From Fodinibacter sp038330415 (lineage in GTDB: Bacteria; Actinomycetota; Actinomycetes; Actinomycetales; Dermatophilaceae), in assembly GCA_038330415.1 (NCBI GenBank), contig JBBQNZ010000039.1, positions 1 to 27,881 of the forward strand: a stretch of DNA of 27,881 nucleotides. Direction: 5' to 3'. Shown here piece by piece: positions 1-6,710 of this stretch (positions within the stretch are counted from its first letter, which is position 1; every line of letters begins with the position of its first letter). Below the pieces are notes generated by a model. It had not been told where the DNA came from, made no database searches, and saw nothing but the letters and a program-made list of their open reading frames with translations. The translations under genes and the position numbers were made by a program.

Positions 1-387
1 GTGGGTGCCGACCTCGGTGCCGACGCAGGTGGCCTCGTGGTAGACCTCGAAGACGTGGTCGGACGGGGTCGTGAACCGGATGCCGTCGCCGATCTCCGGG
101 TTCTCGCCCTTGCTCATCCGCTCGACGGTGACGCCGAAGGCGCTGGCCTTCTTCTCGATGTCGTCGATGTCGCTGGAGTTCTCGACCTTCCAGCCGAACT
201 TCACCAGGCCGACGCCGCCCTCCTCGAGCACGACCGAGTGGTGGTCCCACTCGTCCCAGGCCTTGTAGTAGACCTTGTTGCCCTCGCCGAGAGTCTCGTA
301 CAGACCCAGCGTGTTGGCGTAGTGGTCCTTGGCCTCGGCCAGGTCCGTGACGCGGACGTGGGCGTAGCCCAGTCTCATGACTCCCAT
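1..387 (-). CDS. Catechol 2,3-dioxygenase (extradiol), 3' end outside window
   Basis: Only the first 129 residues are present; the gene runs off the left edge. The protein opens with MGVMRLGYAHVRVTDLAEA and continues with YYKAWDEWDHHSVVLEE and a TPSDHVFEVYHE segment, the pattern of the N-terminal vicinal-oxygen-chelate module of XylE-type enzymes, which cleave catechol meta to its hydroxyls with Fe(II) and O2. In this family the iron ligands (two His and a Glu) lie mostly in the C-terminal module, which cannot be seen. The ATG at 387 is preceded by AAGGAG. It starts 2 bp after the stop of the ferredoxin gene, and the RBS lies within that gene's last codons, so the two are coupled. Substrate range is not decided by the visible part. 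Family is confident; exact substrate is inference. Confidence 0.87.
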   Translation of the reverse strand, partial: MGVMRLGYAHVRVTDLAEAKDHYANTLGLYETLGEGNKVYYKAWDEWDHHSVVLEEGGVGLVKFGWKVENSSDIDDIEKKASAFGVTVERMSKGENPEIGDGIRFTTPSDHVFEVYHEATCVGTEVGTH

Positions 388-389
388 TG

Positions 390-776
390 CTACTCCTTGT
401 GGTGGGTGCCGGTCGGGGAGGACGCGGCTGCGTGGGCCTCGGCGCGCTGCCGGGCCTTCTCGTTGATCTGGTGCAGGAAGGTGCTGACGAGGCGCACGTG
501 CTCGCCCCGAAGTTCGATGGTGATGTCCGTCTCGGGGACGGCGCGGCAGCTCAGGCAGGTGCCGTCGTGGCGCTCGGCATCGGTGATGACCGTGTCGGCG
601 ACGGGGTGGTTGTAGTCGAACCCTCCGGAACGGCAGTCGACCTTGCAGATCGCACAGCCGCCGCGCCGACAGCCGACCGTGTAGGCGAACCCCGCCTTGT
701 AGAGGCCGCTGAGCACGGTCTCTCCCGGTTCGAGGTAGATGACCTCGCCCGTGGGGTGGATCGTCACGGTCGGCAC
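390..776 (-). CDS. Plant-type 2Fe-2S ferredoxin, XylT-like
   Basis: A 128-residue protein starting at a GTG with AGGGAG 5 bp upstream; an upstream ATG at 884 in the same frame would add 36 residues that do not look like the family. The cluster-binding pattern is clear: C36-x4-C41-x2-C44 (GCRRGGCAIC) and C74 thirty residues further, as in chloroplast-type ferredoxins; C48 and C77 are additional. The C-terminal ~45 residues are a charged tail. In aromatic meta-cleavage operons, XylT-type ferredoxins reduce and so reactivate the oxidised iron of catechol 2,3-dioxygenase. The adjacent dioxygenase, 2 bp downstream, makes that the likely role here. Electron donor is not visible in the window. Confidence 0.88.
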   Translation of the reverse strand: MPTVTIHPTGEVIYLEPGETVLSGLYKAGFAYTVGCRRGGCAICKVDCRSGGFDYNHPVADTVITDAERHDGTCLSCRAVPETDITIELRGEHVRLVSTFLHQINEKARQRAEAHAAASSPTGTHHKE

Positions 777-865
777 TGGCGCTCCCTTGCGTTCAGTGAT
801 GTGGGGCGGCGCCGTGCCGCTCCCTCCACTGAGAGTCGCTGAGCCGCGGGGGCGCGACCACGTAC

Positions 866-882
866 GTTCCTCATACGGGAAC
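866..882. promoter_or_regulatory. Candidate operator upstream of the ferredoxin/dioxygenase pair
   Basis: A perfect inverted repeat GTTCC-N7-GGAAC sits about 90 bp before the ferredoxin start, in the only non-coding DNA that can hold the promoter of this pair. It could be a regulator site. No promoter hexamers are convincing next to it, so this is a weak call. Confidence 0.3.
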
Positions 883-962
883 ATCGGGCACCCGGCCGGT
901 GCGCAACCAGCGCCGGATGCCGGGTGCTCGCCGCCCGCTCGCGGCGCAGGTCCGCGGCGGCC

Positions 963-1025
963 GGGTCAGCGGGTCAGCGGCTCACGGGTCAGCGACGGAC
1001 TGGGTCAGCGGGTCAGCGGGTCAGC
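963..1025. repeat. Cluster of six GGGTCAGC direct repeats
   Basis: Exact copies of GGGTCAGC begin at 963, 971, 986, 1002, 1010 and 1018, giving back-to-back runs of two and three with an isolated copy between. Degenerate versions lie at 979 and 1034. The array abuts the stop codon of the crotonase gene (1037-1039), whose own terminal codons belong to the last degenerate copy. It lies between the 3' end of that gene and the upstream region of the ferredoxin gene. Confidence 0.85.
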
Positions 1026-1036
1026 GGCGCAGTGGG

Positions 1037-1780
1037 TCATTGGCGCAGGGCCGCAGCCATCCGCTCCTGGGCGACGGCGGAGTGGAAGAGCAGCCCGGAG
1101 AGACGGGCCATCTCGTCGCCGCGCTCGTCGAAGGCGGCCACGAGGTCGGCGTTGAGCAGCCGCTTGGCCTCCACCAGACCCTGGCGGGCACCCGCCCTCA
1201 CGTTCTCGAGCACACGGTCCACCGCGGCATCCAGCTGCTCGGCCGGGCAGACCTCGGTGACCAGGCCGGCGTCGCGGGCCTCCACCGCGGTCACCGAGCG
1301 CCCGGTGAGGAACCAGTCGGATGCCGTGCGCTGGCTGAGCCGGGCCCGCAGCGGGATCGAGATCACGGCCGCCGCCAGGCCCAGGCGCACCTCGGTGAGG
1401 GCGAAGCTCACGTCGTCGCGGCAGACCACGAGGTCGGACGAGGCGACCAGGCCCAGGCCCCCCGCGCGCACCGGCCCGTCGAGCCGGCAGACCACCGGCA
1501 CCGGCAGGGCGGCGATGGCGCGCTGCAGGGCCACGATGCCGCGGGCCGACTCGACCATGTCGACGGTGGCGGCCTCCTTGAGGTCGGCACCGGCGCAGAA
1601 CACGCGGTGCGAGCTGCGCAGCAGCACGCCGTGCAGCGACTCGTCGGCGCCGGCCTCGGCGAGGTGGCCGGCCAGGTCGGCGACCAGCCGCCGGGAGAGG
1701 GCGTTGCGGTTGGCGGGGGAGTCGAGGGTGAGCACCGCGATGCGGTCGTGGTCGGCCCGGTGCACCAGTGCGTCGCTCAC
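1037..1780 (-). CDS. Enoyl-CoA hydratase/isomerase (crotonase) family protein
   Basis: A 247-residue crotonase-fold enzyme of usual length. The first oxyanion-hole segment is VFCAGADLKE, the second RAGGLGLVASSD. Of the two catalytic acids of classical enoyl-CoA hydratase, the one in the GGGCE position is Gly here, while the second is kept (FALTEVRLGL). This Gly/Glu pattern is common in methylglutaconyl-CoA-hydratase-like and other divergent crotonases, so plain beta-oxidation hydratase activity should not be assumed. The GTG at 1780 gives the family-like N-terminus; an in-frame ATG at 1849 would add a basic leader. There is no strong RBS, but TAGGGT lies about 9 bp before the GTG, which suits a leaderless transcript. 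Same direction as the ferredoxin but 260 bp away, so not necessarily the same operon. Confidence 0.85.
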   Translation of the reverse strand: MSDALVHRADHDRIAVLTLDSPANRNALSRRLVADLAGHLAEAGADESLHGVLLRSSHRVFCAGADLKEAATVDMVESARGIVALQRAIAALPVPVVCRLDGPVRAGGLGLVASSDLVVCRDDVSFALTEVRLGLAAAVISIPLRARLSQRTASDWFLTGRSVTAVEARDAGLVTEVCPAEQLDAAVDRVLENVRAGARQGLVEAKRLLNADLVAAFDERGDEMARLSGLLFHSAVAQERMAAALRQ

Positions 1781-1861
1781 GGGCCCGACCCTAGCCACAT
1801 CTCGGCGCGTTGGGTGCCCCGGTGGCTGCCGGCGCGACCGCCTCGGCACCCGACTGGGGTC

Positions 1862-2383
1862 TCACGCGGCGGTGGTGACCCGGAAGACCGGCATCCCGGG
1901 CGCGACCGCGGCGATCTCGGCGTCGGTCGAGCTCTTCGACAGGCCCTCGACGAACCGGCCGACCTCCCAGCCCCACTTGGTGACGTAGACCCGCAGCACC
2001 GGCACCCGCTGGTCGACCGGCAGCTCGCCCAGCTCGACGAGCTCAACCCGCTTGCCCAGGCGCAGCTCGCCACCACCGGCGGCCCGGGCGTTGCGCACCC
2101 ACTGGGTGTTGCCGCGCGGGGCCACGAGGTAGCGCTCGCCGTCGAGCTCGAGCAGGTTGACCGGGATGCTGCGCGGCTCGCCGGTCTTCCGGCCACGCAC
2201 CACCAGCACCCGCGAGCCCATCAGGCTGATGCCGCGCGCGGTCAGCCAGCGCACGAAGGTGGCCGACCACGCCTCCATCCGGCTGGCCGGCGGCACATAG
2301 CGGTTCGGGTCCACCGGCGAGGCAGCCGTGGGCCTGGGCGTGGGGGTGGGCTTGGGGGTGCGGTCGCTGCTCGGCTGGTTCAT
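1862..2383 (-). CDS. F420-type deazaflavin-dependent nitroreductase family protein
   Basis: A 173-residue protein starting at ATG 2383 with GGAGG 5 bp upstream. The N-terminal ~25 residues are a Pro/Thr-rich low-complexity lead. The core VLVVRGRKTGEPRSIPVNLL followed by YLVAPRGNTQWVRNARAAGG is the hallmark of the split-barrel family of Ddn-like quinone/nitro reductases that use coenzyme F420H2. Substrate is unknown. The gene is divergent from a TetR regulator, and the shared 112-bp gap holds two matching palindromes flanking a TTGACA-type promoter, so this is the probable target of that regulator. The family is confident from the motif; F420 use is by family. Confidence 0.87.
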   Translation of the reverse strand: MNQPSSDRTPKPTPTPRPTAASPVDPNRYVPPASRMEAWSATFVRWLTARGISLMGSRVLVVRGRKTGEPRSIPVNLLELDGERYLVAPRGNTQWVRNARAAGGGELRLGKRVELVELGELPVDQRVPVLRVYVTKWGWEVGRFVEGLSKSSTDAEIAAVAPGMPVFRVTTAA

Positions 2384-2403
2384 GGTGTCCTCCGTTGATG
2401 GGT

Positions 2404-2418
2404 GAGAGCGGTGCTCTC
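2404..2418. promoter_or_regulatory. TetR-type operator, copy 1
   Basis: Perfect palindrome GAGAGC-GGT-GCTCTC. It lies just downstream of the transcription start expected from the promoter at 2432-2460 and before the reductase gene, where bound repressor would block transcription. A second copy is at 2459-2473. Confidence 0.7.
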
Positions 2419-2431
2419 GGTTCAGGTCCCC

Positions 2432-2460
2432 ATCCTGACGCCGTGATCGAGCCATGTCAA
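2432..2460 (-). promoter_or_regulatory. Promoter of the deazaflavin oxidoreductase gene
   Basis: On the minus strand, TTGACA (2460-2455) is followed after 17 bp by CAGGAT (2437-2432). The -35 box is perfect; the -10 is a weak match. The two palindromes lie on either side of it. Confidence 0.6.
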
Positions 2461-2473
2461 GAGCAGTGCTCTC
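2459..2473. promoter_or_regulatory. TetR-type operator, copy 2
   Basis: AAGAGC-AGT-GCTCTC, 13 of 15 bases identical to the copy at 2404-2418, with five perfectly paired positions per arm. It overlaps the -35 box of the divergent reductase promoter by two bases and lies 22 bp before the regulator's own ATG, so it can serve autorepression. Confidence 0.68.
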
Positions 2474-2495
2474 ATTTCTGTGGCAGGATGACGGC

Positions 2496-3203
2496 ATGCC
2501 CACCGCCCGCGCCCGTCGCCGCGAGGACGTCACCGCCCGCATCCTCGACATCGGCCGGCAGCACCTGGCGCGGCACGGGGCCGCGGGGCTCAGCCTGCGG
2601 GCGGTCACCCGCGACCTGGGCATGGTGTCGTCGGCGGTCTACCGGTACGTCGCCAACCGCGACGAGCTCCTCACCCTCCTGCTCGTCGACGCCTATGGCG
2701 CCCAGGCGGATGCCGTGCGGGTCTCGGTCGACGCCGCCGCCGACCAGCGCTGGTCGGAGCGGCTGCTCGCCGCGGCCCACGCGTTCCGGGCCTGGGCGGT
2801 TGCCGAGCCCAGCCGCTACGCGCTGCTCTACGGCAGCCCGGTGCCCGGCTACGCCGCCCCACCCGAAGTGACGCTCGAGCCCGGGACCCGGGTGATCGGC
2901 ATCCTGATGGGCCTGGTGGCCGAGGGGGTGACCCGCGGTGACGTGCCCGACGGGCCGGCGCCACACGCCCCGCCCGACCCGCTGGCCGGTGACCTGCGGG
3001 TCGTCGGGGCCGAGGTCGGGCTCACCTGCGACCCGGCCGTGCTGTCACGCGCGCTGTTGCTGTGGGCCACGGTGGTCGGCGGCACCAGCCTGGAGGTGTT
3101 CGGGCAGTACGGCGTCGACACGTTCCGCGACCCCCGCCAGGCCTTTGACCAGCAGCTGCGGATGGCGCTCGACGTGCTGCGTGGCGGCCTCGACCACCAC
3201 TGA
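2496..3203 (+). CDS. TetR/AcrR family transcriptional regulator
   Basis: A 235-residue regulator. The N-terminal DNA-binding domain (about residues 10-60) shows the TetR helix-turn-helix GLSLRAVTRDLGMVSSAVYR followed by YVANRDELLTLLL. The ligand-binding half contains AVAEPSRYALLYGSPVPGYA, typical of TetR proteins with a WHG-type C-terminal domain. I chose ATG 2496; an in-frame ATG at 2454 would put the second operator inside the coding region and adds a non-family leader. Divergent from the deazaflavin oxidoreductase, with paired palindromes between, so it probably represses that gene and itself. Effector unknown. Confidence 0.92.
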   Translation: MPTARARRREDVTARILDIGRQHLARHGAAGLSLRAVTRDLGMVSSAVYRYVANRDELLTLLLVDAYGAQADAVRVSVDAAADQRWSERLLAAAHAFRAWAVAEPSRYALLYGSPVPGYAAPPEVTLEPGTRVIGILMGLVAEGVTRGDVPDGPAPHAPPDPLAGDLRVVGAEVGLTCDPAVLSRALLLWATVVGGTSLEVFGQYGVDTFRDPRQAFDQQLRMALDVLRGGLDHH

Positions 3204-3242
3204 TCCCGCCGCCCCGAGCCCGCCCGGCCCGCCCGCACCCGT

Positions 3243-3278
3243 TGGGACACAATCGACCAATAGGTCAATGTTGTCCCA
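3243..3278. terminator. Inverted repeat between convergent genes, likely two-way terminator
   Basis: Two 16-base arms around an AATA loop, 13 of 16 positions paired (outer seven TGGGACA/TGTCCCA perfect, inner GACC/GGTC perfect). It sits 40 bp past the TetR stop and 15 bp past the stop of the DUF1801 gene, the place of a shared terminator. There is no T-tract on either side. The inner TCGACC-AATA-GGTCAA core also resembles a regulator operator. Confidence 0.6.
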
Positions 3279-3293
3279 CGCTCGAGCAGACCT

Positions 3294-3662
3294 TCAGCGG
3301 CCGTCGGCCACTCTCGCCAGGTGCGCTCGCACCACCGCGTCGACGAGCGAGGTCGGGAACTCGTCGCGGTAGAGCAGCTTCAGCGTGCTGGCCCCCGAGC
3401 TGTGCGCCTCGAGCGCGGCGGTCGCCTCGGCGTCGAGGTCCTCCGCCGGCGGCAGGGGGTAGATCGCCAGGTGCTCCTTCCACGCCGAGGCGTGCAACAG
3501 CCGGTGGCCGTCGACCAGGAAGGTCGGCATGTTGTAGGACAGCGTCTCGGTGGCGTCCGGCGCGTGCCGCTGCACGAGCTCGCGGACGCCGAGGAAGAAC
3601 GCCCGGCCGGTCTCGGGGGCGTTGGCGAGGTAGCTGTCGACGGCGTCGGATGCGGGGCTCAT
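3294..3662 (-). CDS. DUF1801 (YdhG-like) domain protein
   Basis: A 122-residue single-domain protein. The signature ETLSYNMPTFLVDGHRLLHASAWKEHLAIYPLP and the later STLKLLYRDEFP match DUF1801, a small fold related to the Bacillus iron chaperone Fra/YdhG. Function in actinobacteria is not settled; I infer none. Start is ATG 3662; no strong RBS is visible. It ends convergently with the TetR gene and lies 18 bp downstream of dciA on the same strand, so it may be read from the dnaN-recF-dciA transcript, in the place where gyrB normally is. Confidence 0.82.
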   Translation of the reverse strand: MSPASDAVDSYLANAPETGRAFFLGVRELVQRHAPDATETLSYNMPTFLVDGHRLLHASAWKEHLAIYPLPPAEDLDAEATAALEAHSSGASTLKLLYRDEFPTSLVDAVVRAHLARVADGR

Positions 3663-3680
3663 CCCGGCATCCTGCCAATC

Positions 3681-4292
3681 TCATCCATAGGTGTCACGCG
3701 GGCCGCGGCCGTCCTGCACCCGGCGCTGCCCGCGCGACCAGGTGGGCGCACCCGGCCCGACGACGCGCAACTCGGTGACGGTGCCGTCGCCGACCTCCTC
3801 GGCCAGCCGGGTGAGCAGGCTGGAGGACAGCAGCCGCAGCTGGGTCGCCCACGCGGTGGAGTCGCCGCGCACGGTGAGGACGCCGTCGACGAAGTCGAGC
3901 GGGGCGCAGTGCTGAGCGATCTCGGGCCCGACGATCTGCGGCCACCGCCCGATGACGGCTCCCACGGCGACGTCGCCGACCCACCCACGCTCGGTCACGA
4001 ACTGGTCGAGCTGGTCGCCGAGCAGCTTGGGGTCGCGCCCGGTCGTGGAGCGCTCGCCGACCGGCACGTCCTTGGCCCGGCGCCGGGGTCGCAGCCCGGG
4101 GCGCAGTCCCTTCGCCTTGGCCGCCGCGCGGGCCCGGGCGAGCGCAGCCGCCGCCGCCTCGGCGGCGTCCCCGACGACAGGGTCGGTGATGACGTCAGGG
4201 TCGGCCATGGCGTCAGGGTCGATGTTGACGTCGGGATCGGTTGTGCTGGGACCGTTTTCCGCATCGTCCACCGGCCGCCGCGCGTCACTCAC
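3681..4292 (-). CDS. dciA: DciA/DUF721 family replicative helicase loader
   Basis: A 203-residue protein whose DUF721 domain is at about residues 85-180, with the family core VGAVIGRWPQIVGPEIAQHC and a VLTVRGDSTAWATQLRLLSS strand-helix segment. DciA is the ancestral bacterial helicase operator, needed to load DnaB. The N-terminal ~60 residues are acidic with ADPDVITDP-type low complexity, followed by a basic RPGLRPRRRAKD patch. The GTG at 4292 overlaps the recF stop by 8 bases, so the two are translationally coupled. In most actinobacteria gyrB follows; here a DUF1801 gene does. Equivalent by position and sequence to mycobacterial Rv0004. Confidence 0.9.
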   Translation of the reverse strand: MSDARRPVDDAENGPSTTDPDVNIDPDAMADPDVITDPVVGDAAEAAAAALARARAAAKAKGLRPGLRPRRRAKDVPVGERSTTGRDPKLLGDQLDQFVTERGWVGDVAVGAVIGRWPQIVGPEIAQHCAPLDFVDGVLTVRGDSTAWATQLRLLSSSLLTRLAEEVGDGTVTELRVVGPGAPTWSRGQRRVQDGRGPRDTYG

Positions 4293-5487
4293 GCTCGACC
4301 ACCGCGCCCAGCGTCACCACGTAGGTGCGCCCGAGCAGCTCAGCCGGCACGTCCTCGGGCACGGCAGCGGTGATCACCACCTGCTCGCAGTCGGCGATCA
4401 TGGCGGCCAGCCTCCCGCGGCGCCCCGAGTCGAGCTCGGCGAACACGTCGTCGAGCACCAGCACCGGGTCGTCGCCCAGGTCGTGCCGCAGTAGCTGGTA
4501 GGCGGCGAGCTTCAGCCCGAGCGCGAACGACCACGACTCACCGTGGCTGGCGTAGCCCTTCGCCGGCAGCTCGCCGAGGGTGAGCACCACGTCGTCGCGG
4601 TGCGGCCCGACCAGGCTCACCCCCCGCTCCACCTCTGCGCCGCGCACCTCGGCCAGCGACGCCAGGATCTCGGTGCGCAGCTCCTCGGCCTCGGGCACCT
4701 CACCGTCGGCGATCCGAGCCGCGGTGGCCTCGCGCAGCGACGACTTGTAGTGCACCCGGGCGTCGCTCTGCCCGGCGCTCACCTCGTCGTAGGCCTTGCC
4801 GAGGTAGGGGCCGAGGTCGCGCAACAGCCGCAACCGGGCGTAGAGCAGCTGCGAGCCCACCTGGGCGAGGTGGGAGTCCCAGACGTCGAGGGTGTGCAGC
4901 GCCGACTCGCGCTCGGCGACCACGTCAACGCCCTCGGATGCCGGACGCGCCCCCCGGCGACCGCCTCGCCGCAGCACCGGGGCGGCGGACTTCAGCAGCG
5001 CCCCGCGCTGCTTGAGGATCTTGTCGTAGTCGGAGCGCACTCCCGACCACCGCGGCTGCCGGGCGACGAGCAGGTCGTCGAGGAAGCGACGCCGCTCGCC
5101 GGGGTCACCCTTGACCAGGGCGAGGTCCTCGGGGGCGAAGAGCACCGTGCGCAGCGTGCCGAGCACGTCGCGCGGCCGGCTCAACGGTGAGCGGTTCAGC
5201 CGGGCCCGGTTGGCACGGCCCGGCGTGATCTCGAGCTCGACCATCGTCTCGCGGCCGTCGCGCACCACCGCGCCGCGCACGATGGCCTGGGTCGCGCCGA
5301 ACCGCACCAGCGGGGCGTCGGTGGCGACGCGGTGGCTCGACAGGCTGGCGAGGTAGCCCAGGGCCTCGACCAGGTTGGTCTTGCCCTGGCCGTTGAGGCC
5401 GACGATGGTCGTCACGCCCGGCTCCAGCGGCAGCTCGGCAGCGGTGTAGCTGCGGAAGTCGGCCACGCTCAGGTGCCGGACGTGCAC
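4285..5487 (-). CDS. recF: DNA replication and repair protein RecF
   Basis: A 400-residue SMC-like ATPase that binds gapped DNA and helps RecO/RecR load RecA. Walker A is GLNGQGKTN (residues 30-38), the ABC-type signature region is SHGESWSFALGLKLA, and Walker B is PVLVLDDVFAELD. Length is in the family's upper range; a basic insertion around residues 170-190 (RRGGRRGARP) accounts for some of it. Starts at GTG 5487, 7 bp after the gnd stop, and overlaps dciA by 8 bases, so it is within a dnaN-gnd-recF-dciA run. No missing key motif. Confidence 0.97.
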   Translation of the reverse strand: MHVRHLSVADFRSYTAAELPLEPGVTTIVGLNGQGKTNLVEALGYLASLSSHRVATDAPLVRFGATQAIVRGAVVRDGRETMVELEITPGRANRARLNRSPLSRPRDVLGTLRTVLFAPEDLALVKGDPGERRRFLDDLLVARQPRWSGVRSDYDKILKQRGALLKSAAPVLRRGGRRGARPASEGVDVVAERESALHTLDVWDSHLAQVGSQLLYARLRLLRDLGPYLGKAYDEVSAGQSDARVHYKSSLREATAARIADGEVPEAEELRTEILASLAEVRGAEVERGVSLVGPHRDDVVLTLGELPAKGYASHGESWSFALGLKLAAYQLLRHDLGDDPVLVLDDVFAELDSGRRGRLAAMIADCEQVVITAAVPEDVPAELLGRTYVVTLGAVVERE

Positions 5488-5494
5488 CTACCGC

Positions 5495-6625
5495 TCAGCT
5501 CTTCTTGGCGGCGCGCTTCCGCGTCGTGCTGGTGCCCGAGGTGGGGCCCGCCGACGCCGAGCCCTTCGTACGGCCCGACGTGGCGCCGGCGCCGGAGGAC
5601 GGCCCGGCCTGGTCGGCCTTGCGGCCCTTGGCCGCTGCCTGGGCCGGTGATGCCGCCGGCTTCTCCTTGCGGGCGGCCTTCTTCTTGACGCTCGCCGCCG
5701 ACGCCGGTCCCGCCGCGGCCCCTCCCCGCAGCTCCTCGCCCTCGGCGACGGTCATCACCTGGTGCCCGCCGAACTGGCCGCGCAGCGCGGCGACGGCCTG
5801 CAGTGTCGGCGAGCTCTGCTGGCGCGACGCGAAGCGTGCGAAGAGCGACGCCGAGATGACCGGCATCGGCACCGAGAGCGCGATCGCCTCCTCGACGGTC
5901 CAACGCCCCTCGCCGGAGTCGGCCGTGTAGTCCGACACGTCCTCGAGCGTGGGGTTCTCCTCGAGCGCCGCGACCATCAGGTCGAGCAGCCAGGAGCGCA
6001 CGACGGTGCCGCGGCTCCACGCCTTGAAGGCGCCAGGAACGTTCTCGACGATGTCCTTCTTCTGCAGCAGCTCGTAGCCCTCGGCGTAGGCCTGCATCAG
6101 GCCGTACTCGATGCCGTTGTGAACCATCTTCGTGTAGTGCCCGGAGCCCACCTTGCCGGCGTGCACGAAGCCCTCGTCGCGCGGGCCCTCCGGCCGCAGC
6201 GCGTCGAAGATCGGCATCGCCTTCTTCACGTTGGCCGCCGTACCGCCCACCATCAGGCCATAGCCGTTGTCGAGCCCCCAGATGCCGCCGGACACCCCGC
6301 AGTCGAGGTAGCCGATGCCCTTGGCCTTCAGCAGCTTCTCGTTCTCGACGTCGTCGGTGAACCGGCTGTTTCCGCCGTCGATCACCAGGTCGCCCTTGTC
6401 GAGCAGGCCCGCCAGCTTTGCGACAGTGTCCTTGGTGGGCGCGCCGCTAGGCACCATCACCCAGACCGCCCGCGGGGCATCGAGCCGCTTGACCAGGTCG
6501 GCCAGCGAGCTCGCGTCCGAGACGGACTTGTCGCGGTCGTACCCCACGACCTCATGACCGGCGCGGCGGATCCGCTCGCGCATGTTGCCGCCCATCTTGC
6601 CCAGCCCGACCAGACCCAGCTGCAT
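5495..6625 (-). CDS. gnd: 6-phosphogluconate dehydrogenase (decarboxylating), short YqeC/GndA type
   Basis: Oxidises 6-phosphogluconate to ribulose 5-phosphate and CO2. ATG 6625 has AGGAG 7 bp upstream. Rossmann motif GLVGLGKMGGN at residues 4-14; the second strand ends in YDRD, where an acid favours NAD over NADP (inference). Substrate and catalytic residues are in GHYTKMVHNGIEYG (K166, H169, N170, E173). The enzyme core ends near residue 300, as in the short ~300-residue form. A further ~76 residues of Ala/Lys/Ser/Gly-rich sequence ending TTRKRAAKKS follow, histone-H1-like and not part of the fold. Lies between dnaN (86 bp) and recF (7 bp), as in many Micrococcales. Confidence 0.95.
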   Translation of the reverse strand: MQLGLVGLGKMGGNMRERIRRAGHEVVGYDRDKSVSDASSLADLVKRLDAPRAVWVMVPSGAPTKDTVAKLAGLLDKGDLVIDGGNSRFTDDVENEKLLKAKGIGYLDCGVSGGIWGLDNGYGLMVGGTAANVKKAMPIFDALRPEGPRDEGFVHAGKVGSGHYTKMVHNGIEYGLMQAYAEGYELLQKKDIVENVPGAFKAWSRGTVVRSWLLDLMVAALEENPTLEDVSDYTADSGEGRWTVEEAIALSVPMPVISASLFARFASRQQSSPTLQAVAALRGQFGGHQVMTVAEGEELRGGAAAGPASAASVKKKAARKEKPAASPAQAAAKGRKADQAGPSSGAGATSGRTKGSASAGPTSGTSTTRKRAAKKS

Positions 6626-6710
6626 CTCGGAACTCCTCGTGGTGTGTGGTGCGTCGACGATGAGGTGCTGCTCCGCGAACGTTACTGCGACGGCATCCAG
6701 AAATGGCTGG

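Noticed and set aside
899..2398. A 499-codon plus-strand open frame over the crotonase and deazaflavin genes
   Set aside because: Antisense to two recognisable genes, translation rich in His/Gly/Arg without any motif, and it runs through the GGGTCAGC repeats.
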